Shown: piece by piece, positions 55,669-62,797 of the stretch
Layout: each line of letters starts with the position of its first letter
How positions within the stretch are numbered: the first letter of the stretch is position 1
Source: Pseudanabaena sp. PCC 7367
GTDB taxonomy: Bacteria; Cyanobacteriota; Cyanobacteriia; Pseudanabaenales; Pseudanabaenaceae
Assembly: GCF_000317065.1 (NCBI RefSeq)
Contig: NC_019690.1
Span: forward strand, 62,001-126,000
Direction of reading: 5' to 3'
Length of the DNA stretch: 64,000 bases
Translations under genes and position numbers: made by a program
The notes under the pieces: generated by a model
The model's database searches: none
The model's input: the letters and a program-made list of their open reading frames with translations, nothing else
Told to the model about the DNA's origin: nothing

Positions 55669-56594
55669 TATCGAAACAATATCATAATCAGGTCGATCTG
55701 ATGCTGCAAATCTTACCGCATATCCATCAGGAAGATACGCTGGCTCTTAAAGGTGGCACAGCAATCAACCTGTTTGAGCGAGATATGCCTCGCTTGTCAG
55801 TAGACATTGATCTCACCTATCTGCCATTTGATGATCGCGGGAGTGCCCTGGCAAATATTACTGCTGTCTTGAACCGGATTCAGCAACGATTAACCAGCTC
55901 TATTCCAGGTATCCAGATCAGGAAATTGGCCAGTGATGGCCAAGAAGCAAAAATGGTCTGCCAATTAAGTCATGCTTCCGTAAAGGTGGAGATAAACACT
56001 GTCATCCGTGGTCATCTCTGGCCACCAAGATTACTGCAATTAAGTGATGCTGCTCAGGAGCAGTTTGGCAAATTCGCGGCGATGCAAGTCGTTTCGCAAG
56101 CAGAGCTTTATGGCGGTAAGATATGTGCCGGTCTAGACCGGCAGCATCCGCGTGATATTTTTGATATCCATCAACTCTATCAGCAAGATGGTCTATCAGA
56201 AGAAATCAGGCAGGGCTTGATTGTGTCACTACTCAGTCATCCCAGGCCGATCCATGAAATACTGGCACCCAATCTCAAAGATCAGCAAACTATATTCAAT
56301 AACCAGTTTACCGGTATGACTGATCGTCCTTTTACCTACGCCGATTTTGAAGCTACGAGGGAAAAGTTAGCTCAGGATATCCGTATAGGTATAACTGACA
56401 ATTACCAAAACTTACTACTCAGCTTCACCAATGCAGAGCCAGACTGGACATTGTTTCCACTGGCACGATTGCAGGAATTACCAGCAGTGAGGTGGAAGCT
56501 ATCCAATATCCAGAAACTTAGAGCACAAAATCCTCGCAAGCACACAGCACAGCTCAAAGCCCTGGAAAAAGCTTTGTCATTCCAGACTCCATAA
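55665..56594 (+). CDS. abiEii: AbiEii-type nucleotidyltransferase toxin
   Basis: A 309-residue nucleotidyltransferase-like toxin. Active-site pattern LALKGGTAINLF (about 25-36) and LSVDIDLTYLP (about 43-53, Asp-x-Asp), then VKVEINTVIRG and QAELYGGKICAGLDRQHPRD. The C-terminal helical region is present. In Streptococcus AbiE the toxin arrests growth by adding nucleotides to tRNA and gives abortive phage protection. The module also stabilises plasmids. All key residues are intact. Confidence 0.9.
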   Translation: MISKQYHNQVDLMLQILPHIHQEDTLALKGGTAINLFERDMPRLSVDIDLTYLPFDDRGSALANITAVLNRIQQRLTSSIPGIQIRKLASDGQEAKMVCQLSHASVKVEINTVIRGHLWPPRLLQLSDAAQEQFGKFAAMQVVSQAELYGGKICAGLDRQHPRDIFDIHQLYQQDGLSEEIRQGLIVSLLSHPRPIHEILAPNLKDQQTIFNNQFTGMTDRPFTYADFEATREKLAQDIRIGITDNYQNLLLSFTNAEPDWTLFPLARLQELPAVRWKLSNIQKLRAQNPRKHTAQLKALEKALSFQTP

Positions 56595-56814
56595 GCTCTG
56601 TAATCATACAGGCTTTGCTTTGACTCCTTTGCGATCGTCAATTACAGACTCAATGCCCACACACCAGCCTCAGCCCCTACCAAGTGCCCTGCTTACTCAA
56701 GTAGTAACCGATATTTCAAGTGATTACTGGCATGTACGCCTGCCATTCACAACGTGACTGGAGCTGCATAGGCTTTAACGCCAGCTGCTTATCAGTCTGG
56801 GTTTCTCCTTTTGC

Positions 56815-56937
56815 TTTTCATACCTACACCCATGTAGCCGACAGCAAACAGATGTCAACCCCGCTGCCCGCATAAACGTGTTGGGGGTATGACATCTGTT
56901 TTTTACCTGTCGGCTTTCTCCTTGCGTGTAATGAAAA
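56815..56937 (+). ncRNA. 123-nt imperfect long hairpin upstream of the DUF6876 gene
   Basis: Nested pairings share one axis: TTTTCAT/ATGAAAA (56815-56821 with 56931-56937), TACAC/GTGTA (56825-56829 with 56926-56930), AGCCGACAG/CTGTCGGCT (56836-56844 with 56907-56915), ACAGATGTCA/TGACATCTGT (56848-56857 with 56890-56899) and CCCC/GGGG near the loop. Five nested stems cannot be chance. It ends 21 bp before the start of the next gene. It could be a structured leader, an attenuator (TTTTTT follows the inner stem at 56899) or a small miniature element. No known RNA family was recognised. Confidence 0.6.
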
Positions 56938-56958
56938 ACAACTAAAGGAGAACCCCTC

Positions 56959-57342
56959 ATGTCTGATAATCCAAAGCGTCAAGAAATCCTATCAACTCTT
57001 GGTCATTTCTGTGGCAGCGAGACAATCTATCGCCACCCACTATTCAAAGGCCTTTACTACACTGAAGGTGTGCAGTATTTGGCCGAAGCGGCAGGTGCAT
57101 ATTGGCTTGTGGAGGCCGTTTTCAGTCACCAGATCAATCCCAAAGTCAAGAGCAATCAAGCCTTGCAAGAATTCCAGATTTGGGAGCTTAAAGTTGCTGA
57201 AGACAAATCTGCAGTGTTGACATGTCTGCAGGACACCGATCAGCCGATCCTGTCTCAAGAGATTGAATATAGTGATTTCTGCTTATCTGAGATCAAGTTC
57301 TATCTCTGCAATAACGTCCTGATGCTGCCCAGTGAGTATTAG
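56959..57342 (+). CDS. DUF6876-like protein
   Basis: A 127-residue protein with IYRHPLFKGLYYTEGVQYLA and AGAYWLVEAVFSH, a pattern I associate with DUF6876 proteins found on plasmids and other mobile DNA. Function unknown. It has a good ribosome binding site (AAAGGAGAA) and a long structured leader. A perfect hairpin lies just after its stop. It stands alone between the AbiE module and the partition genes. Confidence 0.72.
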   Translation: MSDNPKRQEILSTLGHFCGSETIYRHPLFKGLYYTEGVQYLAEAAGAYWLVEAVFSHQINPKVKSNQALQEFQIWELKVAEDKSAVLTCLQDTDQPILSQEIEYSDFCLSEIKFYLCNNVLMLPSEY

Positions 57343-57349
57343 GGCTCTT

Positions 57350-57370
57350 GGCCGGAGCATAACTCCGGCC
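57350..57370. terminator. Hairpin between converging genes
   Basis: GGCCGGAG-CATAA-CTCCGGCC: a perfect 8-bp stem, 7 bp after the DUF6876 stop and 15 bp from the stop of the converging ribbon-helix-helix gene. No long T run follows. Probably a bidirectional terminator or RNA 3' end. Confidence 0.55.
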
Positions 57371-57384
57371 ATATAAGCTTCACT

Positions 57385-57624
57385 TTATGATTTATCTCGA
57401 TCTAGCCGTTCAACGATCGCTTGCAAGATCCACTTGTTTCGACTAGGGGGAACTCTCTTACTTGCAAGATGCTCATCCAATTCATCTAACAAATCTTTTC
57501 CCAATCGTAACTTTATAGCTGTTTCAGTAGTAGATTTTTTTTCTTTGCTAGAGCTTTGAGCAGGAACATCACCTCCCTCTCTAATAAACTCATTTACATC
57601 TTTGGGCTTACGTTTAATTGTCAT
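57385..57624 (-). CDS. Ribbon-helix-helix partner of ParA (ParB/ParG-like)
   Basis: A 79-residue basic protein with a flexible N-terminal half and a C-terminal ribbon-helix-helix-like fold (TAIKLRLGKDLLDELDEHLA, then SRNKWILQAIVERLDRD). Located 88 bp downstream of parA on the same strand. Small partners of ParA of type Ib are of this size and fold, with the tail stimulating ParA. It should bind repeats near the genes; TGATATCA sites occur at 57653 and 58380. CopG-like regulation alone is the alternative. Confidence 0.75.
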   Translation of the reverse strand: MTIKRKPKDVNEFIREGGDVPAQSSSKEKKSTTETAIKLRLGKDLLDELDEHLASKRVPPSRNKWILQAIVERLDRDKS

Positions 57625-57712
57625 TTTTCAAAACATCCAAAAGATACCAAAATGATATCAAAAAGGGTTAAAAGCTATATCGTTTTAACATCTTTTTAAG
57701 TCTAAAACAATA

Positions 57713-58366
57713 TTAATTAGCTATCGAAAAAATTTTCTCATATAGATTTGTAATTTCTTTAATTGCCTTAGCATCTTTGGGTCTTAATTCAGTAACACTT
57801 AAGCCTTGAGATGCAGCATTTCGGAAAGCCTTTCGATTTCCTAGTGGGGCATCAAGATAAGTCAGCGATTTTAATTCTTTGGCAACAGCAGCAGCTTCCT
57901 GGTTATCTTTACCCTGTGGATCTGCACGGTTTAGTATGGCGATCGCTTTTAACCTGTCATTAAAAGCATGTGCCTCCTCAAGTAAGCCAGACATTATTTC
58001 CAATGCCCAAATATCAAAACTAGCTGGAAGAAATGGAATTACAACAATATCAGCGATACTAAGCGCAGCTCTTTGTCCAGTTGTATCCCGCCCACCAACA
58101 TCAATCATAATATCGTCATATTTTTGGGCAAGTCGTTGAACTTCTGTTCTAACGGCTGCACCGTGTAGTTTGATAGATGTATAACCAGCACCACTACTAT
58201 CAGATAAGGTTTCATTGCGAACAGCAGTAAAGTCCGATGCTGTTCCCTGATCATCAGCATCCACTAATAAGACATCTTTACCCTGTGCAGCCCTCAGTAT
58301 TGTCAAAGATATAGCGATCGTTGATTTCCCTACACCACCTTTAGTCCCACCACAAACTAGAATCAT
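57713..58366 (-). CDS. parA: ParA partition ATPase
   Basis: A 217-residue ParA/MinD ATPase with the deviant Walker A GGTKGGVGKSTIA (6-18), DADDQGTASDF (about 37-47) and IMIDVGGRDTTGQ (Walker B region). Its length without an N-terminal helix-turn-helix marks it as type Ib ParA. A clear ribosome binding site (AAGAGGT) precedes the ATG. It moves plasmid copies apart using the nucleoid. It is transcribed away from repA, sharing a 547-bp regulatory gap. Confidence 0.92.
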   Translation of the reverse strand: MILVCGGTKGGVGKSTIAISLTILRAAQGKDVLLVDADDQGTASDFTAVRNETLSDSSGAGYTSIKLHGAAVRTEVQRLAQKYDDIMIDVGGRDTTGQRAALSIADIVVIPFLPASFDIWALEIMSGLLEEAHAFNDRLKAIAILNRADPQGKDNQEAAAVAKELKSLTYLDAPLGNRKAFRNAASQGLSVTELRPKDAKAIKEITNLYEKIFSIAN

Positions 58367-58723
58367 TTTGACCTCTTAATGATATCAAATTGCAATTACT
58401 GAGAAATCATATATACATCAAAGTAATGTCGAAAAGCAATCAATAAGCCTTATATTTTGTTGTTGTGACCAATAATGTCAAATAGCCTCTTTGGCCAAGA
58501 CAAAAATACCATCTCAGATCAACATTAATTAATTGCCTCTAGCGACCAATTTTATTTATTAAAACTAAGACAGTAGCAAACAAGGCATGAGACAAATAAT
58601 AGAGCATCTAAACAATGTTGCAATGATATCACTTAGATATTTAAAAGGTATCAATAAAGAATCTTTACAATGTCTTTTTGGCATGTTAATGCCATCCTTT
58701 AAGTCTTAATTCGTTTTGATAGA
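58367..58723. promoter_or_regulatory. parA-repA intergenic region with TGATATCA repeats
   Basis: This part of the gap contains the 8-bp palindrome TGATATCA at 58380-58387 (11 bp before parA) and 58624-58631; another copy lies at 57653-57660, before the ribbon-helix-helix gene. All three are within AATGATATCA. They are candidate sites for the partition regulator or a centromere. The remainder is AT-rich with no gene. Confidence 0.5.
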
Positions 58724-58749
58724 GGTCAAAACAGAAATCTGTTTTGACC
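58724..58749. promoter_or_regulatory. Perfect 11-bp inverted repeat upstream of repA
   Basis: GGTCAAAACAG-AAAT-CTGTTTTGACC: both 11-base arms match exactly. There is no T run after it, so a protein-binding site (for example RepA autorepression) or structured RNA is more likely than a terminator. Confidence 0.65.
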
Positions 58750-58757
58750 ATGGGTAG

Positions 58758-58846
58758 CCAATAATCGTCAGAGAGCGCGTGTCAAGGTTGTGCGTAGCAC
58801 ACCCGTAGGGCTTGACCTTTACTCGTGCTCTGTGATGATTACCAAC
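58758..58846. promoter_or_regulatory. Long imperfect inverted repeat in the repA leader
   Basis: Left arm from CCAATAATCGTCAGAGAGC (58758) and right arm GCTCTGTGATGATTACC (to about 58844) pair with a few mismatches; inner parts CAAGGT and ACCTT extend it. It lies 70 bp before repA. Such structures in plasmid rep leaders often control rep translation through antisense RNA. That role here is inference. Confidence 0.5.
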
Positions 58847-58913
58847 AAAAAACTTGAATCAATACCAATGATATGGGAGCCATAAAGCTCACGATCAGAA
58901 TAGGAATGTACCA

Positions 58914-59822
58914 ATGGTTAGCCGCCAGCAACAAAAACTCCTCGATGCAAACAAACTAATCTGCGATGAGCCAGACACCCCAGCCAACGAAAAAGCATTT
59001 CTAGCCAGACAACTGGTGCAGGTTACACTGCCCCATGATGATCCAGGTGATGTACCAGTATGGCAACGCAGAAACGGTAACCTGAGCATGGGTATTAGAT
59101 CAGGCTGGGACTATGAGAACAATAAACCCATTGGCTACCCCTACGGCACCATCCCCAGACTACTACTGTTCTGGATCACCACCGAAGCATTGAGGAAAAA
59201 AGAACGCCGCCTAGAGATCGGTAACAGCGTCTCTGAATTCATGCGAGCTCTTGGCCTCAACCACCAAAATGGTGGCATTCGTAGCGATCGCAAACGCCTA
59301 GAAAACCAGATGGAACGGCTATTCAAAGCCAGGATCATCTTTAACCGCCATGAGCAACAAGGCAACGCCAAAGGCGAATCCTGGGCCGATATCTCGATCG
59401 CTGAAAAAGGTGAACTATGGTGGGATTTGAGTAAACCTCAGCAACCTGGATTGTTTAATAGCTGGATTGAACTGGGCGAAAGCTTCTATCAAACAATCAA
59501 AGCCTCACCCGTACCGGTAGACCTAAGAGCCCTTAGAGTACTGAAAAACTCCTCCCTGGCTCTGGATTTATATGCCTGGTCAACCTATCGCACCTTTACC
59601 ATTACCAGACGCGGCCAGGAACAATTCATCAGTTGGACTGCCCTGAGCAAGCAGCTCGGTGGTGACTATACTAGACCAAGGCGATTTAAAGAAAAAGCGC
59701 GTGAGGCATTACGCAAAGTACAGCTGGTCTATCCAGCCCTGAGAACTGAAGAGCTGATCGAGAAAAACGTTAGTAAAGGCCTTGTGATCAAGCCAAGCCA
59801 AACCGCCGTCAAATCCAGATAA
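58914..59822 (+). CDS. repA: Plasmid replication initiator RepA
   Basis: A 302-residue protein of the RepA_C (PF04796-like) group: PVWQRRNGNLSMGIRSGWDY, GIPYGTIPRLLL-type segment (YPYGTIPRLLLFWITTEA), FMRALGLNHQNGGIRSDRKR and ALRVLKNSSLALDLYAWSTY with FISWTALSKQLGGDY. This family initiates replication of iteron plasmids of broad bacterial groups. The iteron and DnaA-box region lies 570-1000 bp downstream, and inverted repeats lie upstream. No frameshift. The ATG at 58914 is close to the start of homology; no strong ribosome binding site is seen. Confidence 0.88.
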   Translation: MVSRQQQKLLDANKLICDEPDTPANEKAFLARQLVQVTLPHDDPGDVPVWQRRNGNLSMGIRSGWDYENNKPIGYPYGTIPRLLLFWITTEALRKKERRLEIGNSVSEFMRALGLNHQNGGIRSDRKRLENQMERLFKARIIFNRHEQQGNAKGESWADISIAEKGELWWDLSKPQQPGLFNSWIELGESFYQTIKASPVPVDLRALRVLKNSSLALDLYAWSTYRTFTITRRGQEQFISWTALSKQLGGDYTRPRRFKEKAREALRKVQLVYPALRTEELIEKNVSKGLVIKPSQTAVKSR

Positions 59823-60111
59823 GTAACATCCAGCCAATTTATCTATAGCCAGGTAGTAGGGGATGATCAGGCAGATTGTGGGTTACCCATCACCCAGAGG
59901 TATTTCCCCAGATTGCTACAACAACGGGAATCGCCTGCCTTTTTTTGAGAGCCATAAGGGATTATTCAATTCCAGCAACAGGTTTTTTCCCCTGCCTGCG
60001 GCATTCCTCGCGCAAATCAAAAAACCTATTGCCAAAATCTCCCAAACATCCCTTAAACATGTCCTCAGAAAGGCAGCGAATCACCGCCGCCTAGAACAAA
60101 GGAGAAACACC

Positions 60112-60312
60112 ATGAGTGAGCAAGAAACTAAAAACAAACCAGACTTCATCGTCTACCAGGTCTTAGACAGAGATGGCAAGAAAGATGATATCTGGAACGA
60201 CATTGGTGCAGCATGGCAGCACAAAGATGGTAACGGATTCAACATCATCTTGAATTCACTGCCTCTGGATGGCCGCTTGACCATGCGCAAGCCAAAATCA
60301 AAAGAACTTTAA
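60112..60312 (+). CDS. Small conserved plasmid protein
   Basis: 66 residues from the ATG at 60112, which has AAAGGAGAAAC just before it; the longer frame from 59863 is not coding-like. Sequence features: PDFIVYQVLDRDGKKDDIWN, then IGAAWQHKDGNGFNIILNSL and LDGRLTMR. Short proteins with this IGAAW-HKDGxGFNI-LPLDGR pattern are frequent on mobilisable plasmids; function unknown. It lies between repA and the origin, followed by a good terminator. Confidence 0.75.
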   Translation: MSEQETKNKPDFIVYQVLDRDGKKDDIWNDIGAAWQHKDGNGFNIILNSLPLDGRLTMRKPKSKEL

Positions 60313-60320
60313 ATCAACTC

Positions 60321-60362
60321 GGCAGGCAGCCACCGGCTGCTTGCCACCTCTTTTATTTTTTG
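60321..60362 (+). terminator. Rho-independent terminator after the small plasmid gene
   Basis: GGCAGGCAGCC (60321-60331) pairs with GGCTGCTTGCC (60335-60345) with one mismatch, followed by CTCTTTTATTTTTTG. A strong stem and T-rich tail 9 bp after the stop codon. Confidence 0.75.
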
Positions 60363-60384
60363 TTTTGATGCACTGTAATCAACG

Positions 60385-60830
60385 CACCTACGCTGAAATG
60401 GTGGCGCCTTCAAAAAAGCCTAATCAATACAAATGCTTAGCCAGGGATCGTTTTTAAACCTGATCACTACTAAATACTCCAGGTAAATAAATACCCACAG
60501 CATTTCCACAATCCGGTTAACTAAAGCTTGTGCTTAATTTAGTTAAAAAATAACCACTTAAGACAATATTCAAAACATAGCTGTGGAAAACAGCCCCAAA
60601 TCCCACCCTTATCCACGCCGAAATGGGGGCACTTATAACCCACTGAAAACAATAGAAATTGCCATTTACCGACGCTGAAATGGTGGCGGTCGGCAAGCTG
60701 AAATGGTGGCGCATCCTGGCCACAACACCAGACGTATCAACACCTCCAGCACACACCCTATATATTAATACCTGTATATAAAAATAACCTGTAGATTGCC
60801 ACACCACAGGTGTGGACAACCACAACAAGT
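60385..60830. other. Probable replication origin (oriV): iterons, DnaA-like boxes, AT-rich palindrome
   Basis: Four copies of a repeat with consensus CGCTGAAATGGTGGCG lie in one direction: 60391-60406, 60616-60631 (CGCCGAAATGGGGGCA), 60673-60688 and about 60696-60711. DnaA-box-like sequences are TTATCCACG (60609-60617), TGTGGAAAA (60582-60590) and TGTGGACAA (60811-60819). An AT-rich palindrome TTAACTAAA/TTTAGTTAA (60517-60525 with 60538-60546) lies between. No gene is present. This is the expected origin of a RepA iteron plasmid. Confidence 0.8.
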
Positions 60831-60937
60831 TTGATTAATAAAAAAATTGATTAAGAAAGAAAATGCACTTATTCATCTATAAGTGACGCTATAGTGCACC
60901 AATAGTATGATTATCCATACACACCTGAAGGATAAAA

Positions 60938-61342
60938 ATGGCAACTACCCGCAAGACAATCACCCTCACCCAGCAACAAGACGAATGGGTCAAAGCGCAG
61001 ATCGCCCAAGGTGACTACAGTAATGACAGCGAATATTTCCGTGACCTGATCCGCCGCGACCAGTCCAGCAAGAAAGCAGAATCAAAACTACGTCAGCTAC
61101 TGGATAAAGCCGAAGCCAGTGGCATTAGTGAAAGCACCCTGGCGGAAGTATGGACCGAGGCAGAACTACGACACCAGGCCAAACTAGAAAAACTACACCA
61201 AGATACCCTACTTGGAATTGAGCAACTTGAACGCGGCGAATACGATGAACTGGACGATAACTCTCTGGATGCTTACGCCCAGGAAATAAAAAATAATGGC
61301 CGTCGCGGGAAATCAACATCAAAAAAACGCGGCAAGGTATGA
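60938..61342 (+). CDS. parD: ParD-like ribbon-helix-helix antitoxin with long C-terminal extension
   Basis: A 134-residue protein. The N-terminal 80 residues are ParD-like (TRKTITLTQQQDEWVKAQIA, GDYSNDSEYFRDLIRRDQ). Typical ParD ends near residue 80-90; here an acidic stretch (ELRHQAKLEKLHQDTL, RGEYDEL) and a basic tail (GRRGKSTSKKRGK) follow. No ParE toxin gene follows; the next gene, 100 bp on, is a HigB. It may be an orphan antitoxin, or an independent regulator. Confidence 0.8.
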   Translation: MATTRKTITLTQQQDEWVKAQIAQGDYSNDSEYFRDLIRRDQSSKKAESKLRQLLDKAEASGISESTLAEVWTEAELRHQAKLEKLHQDTLLGIEQLERGEYDELDDNSLDAYAQEIKNNGRRGKSTSKKRGKV

Positions 61343-61442
61343 TCAGCGATCGCATCACTACACCAGCTCATTTTTTACTTGCCTCCACCAAAACATTCGT
61401 GCTACTGTCAATTGTTGCCTGTAGCGCGACGAGACACACTAA

Positions 61443-61724
61443 ATGATTCGCACTATAAAACATACTGGTTTAAAACGGCTATTTGAGCGGGATGAGACCA
61501 AAGGCCTACCAGCAGACAAAATCAAACGTATTAAAGCGATCTTGTTTGCTCTAGAGACTGCTACAAGCCCTGAACAACTGAATTTATTTCCTGGTGCTAG
61601 AGTGCATCCTTTGAAAGGTGACCTGAAAGGATACTGGAGTGCAAGTGTAAGTGGCAACTGGCGAATTATTTTCCGCTACGACGAAGGCGATGTCTATGAC
61701 GTTGATCTGGTTGATTATCACTGA
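61443..61724 (+). CDS. higB: HigB-type toxin (RelE superfamily)
   Basis: A 93-residue toxin with HTGLKRLFERDETKGLPADK, PGARVHPLKGDLKGYWSASV and the end SGNWRIIFRYDEGDVYDVDL, characteristic of HigB of the RelE superfamily. Toxin precedes antitoxin by 15 bp, the usual higBA order. It should act as a ribosome-dependent mRNA endonuclease. Complete. Confidence 0.92.
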   Translation: MIRTIKHTGLKRLFERDETKGLPADKIKRIKAILFALETATSPEQLNLFPGARVHPLKGDLKGYWSASVSGNWRIIFRYDEGDVYDVDLVDYH

Positions 61725-61739
61725 AGGAGTTAAATAATC

Positions 61740-62045
61740 ATGATGAAAAACCCACCCCATCCAGGCAGCGTTGTGAAAGAGCTATGTCTTGACCCAATGG
61801 AATTAAATATCACCGATGCCGCCAAAATCCTCGGTATCGGTAGGCCAGCCCTGTCAGCCTTTATCAATGGCCGTGCATCCTTATCGCTGGATATGGCGAT
61901 CCGCATTTCCAAAGCCTTTGGCCCAGACCTAGAACACCTGCTGAAAATGCAAATGTACTACGACCTAGCCCAGGCCCAAAAACGCGCCGCTGAGATCGAT
62001 GTAAAGCGATATGGTGGCATTACCCAGGCAGAAGCCTCAATCTAG
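61740..62045 (+). CDS. higA: HigA-type antitoxin (XRE)
   Basis: A 101-residue antitoxin: PPHPGSVVKELCLDPMELNI, then the helix-turn-helix DAAKILGIGRPALSAFINGR and MAIRISKAFGPDLEHLLKMQ. This is COG3093 HigA, the normal partner of the HigB directly upstream, with AAGGAG ahead of the start. Intact, unlike the other higA copies in the window. It neutralises HigB and represses the operon. Confidence 0.92.
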   Translation: MMKNPPHPGSVVKELCLDPMELNITDAAKILGIGRPALSAFINGRASLSLDMAIRISKAFGPDLEHLLKMQMYYDLAQAQKRAAEIDVKRYGGITQAEASI

Positions 62046-62078
62046 CCCAGAAAGTCAGAAAAAGCGGCAAAACGGCAA

Positions 62079-62585
62079 CTATAAATTAAACTGCCCGATC
62101 ATCGCTTCCTGGGTAGTAGATTGCGGCAAAGGTTTTGCCGCATCCGTTTCAGCCTTTGTTTTGGCCTTGGCTTTGGATGCCTTTGATTTTGGCTTAGCAG
62201 CAGTAGATTTAACCTTGATTGGCTCCGCCTGCTCCGCTACCTCGGTATTATCAGTACCTTCTGCAGCAACCTGATTAATCTCCCGCTCTAGTTGTGCCCG
62301 TAAATCCCTCGCTTCGATATACTCAGGCAAATAATCTACTACCTCACCATAATGCTTGTCTGTGAGGTGGCCATTTACAAACTTGAGTAAATCCTGGCTT
62401 GACCAGTCACCCCGATGCAGATGCTCTAACATTGCAGCCCCGAGCAGGATTTTGAAATGATTATCCTTTTTCCGCCGATCGCTTCTCACTTCAGCCTTAA
62501 GTAAAGCCTTTCGCCGTTTCAGCTGAGCTTCTCTGGCTTCCAGTTCCTGTATCCGCTTTTTCTTGGCCTCGATCCGTTTAGACAT
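62079..62585 (-). CDS. Mobilisation accessory protein (TraD/MobC-like)
   Basis: About 168 residues from the ATG at 62585 (MSKRIEAKKKRIQELEAREA); an ATG at 62603 is also possible. The N-terminal half is a charged coiled coil followed by RRKKDNHFKILLGAAMLEHL, as seen in TraD/MobC-type proteins encoded beside MobQ relaxases. The C-terminal part is low-complexity Lys/Ala (KSKASKAKAKTKAE). It is transcribed away from mobA, with the oriT between, the arrangement of IncQ-type mobilisation regions. It probably helps the relaxase open oriT. Confidence 0.75.
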   Translation of the reverse strand: MSKRIEAKKKRIQELEAREAQLKRRKALLKAEVRSDRRKKDNHFKILLGAAMLEHLHRGDWSSQDLLKFVNGHLTDKHYGEVVDYLPEYIEARDLRAQLEREINQVAAEGTDNTEVAEQAEPIKVKSTAAKPKSKASKAKAKTKAETDAAKPLPQSTTQEAMIGQFNL

Positions 62586-62714
62586 ATCGAATCCTCTTTT
62601 CAAGAGATCATAAAAATATTATGCATCAGAGCAAGCAAAAAATGATCGCCTGCAACTAAAAATGGTAAACTAGCGGCAAACAAAATAGACCAGGCACTGA
62701 GCCGTGGAAAGGCG

Positions 62715-62790
62715 AAGTGCGCACAATAGGAGTTTTGACAAACTCCTCGATTCAAGTGCGTTAGGGGCAAGCCCCTAAAACCCCGAAGAG
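62715..62790. other. Probable origin of transfer (oriT), IncQ/MobQ-like
   Basis: A perfect inverted repeat AGGAGTTT-TGAC-AAACTCCT (62728-62747) is followed six bases later by AAGTGCG (62754-62760), then a second palindrome TAGGGGC-AA-GCCCCTA (62762-62777). IncQ oriT has an inverted repeat then TAAGTGCG with the nick after the last G. So the predicted nick is after 62760. The region lies directly upstream of mobA. A further AAGTGCG is at 62715-62721. Confidence 0.75.
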
Positions 62791-62797
62791 TGCAGCC

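Noticed and set aside
59863-60111. Longer N-terminal extension of the small plasmid protein (149-residue frame)
   Set aside because: The first 83 residues have no coding character, and a strong ribosome binding site precedes the internal ATG at 60112.
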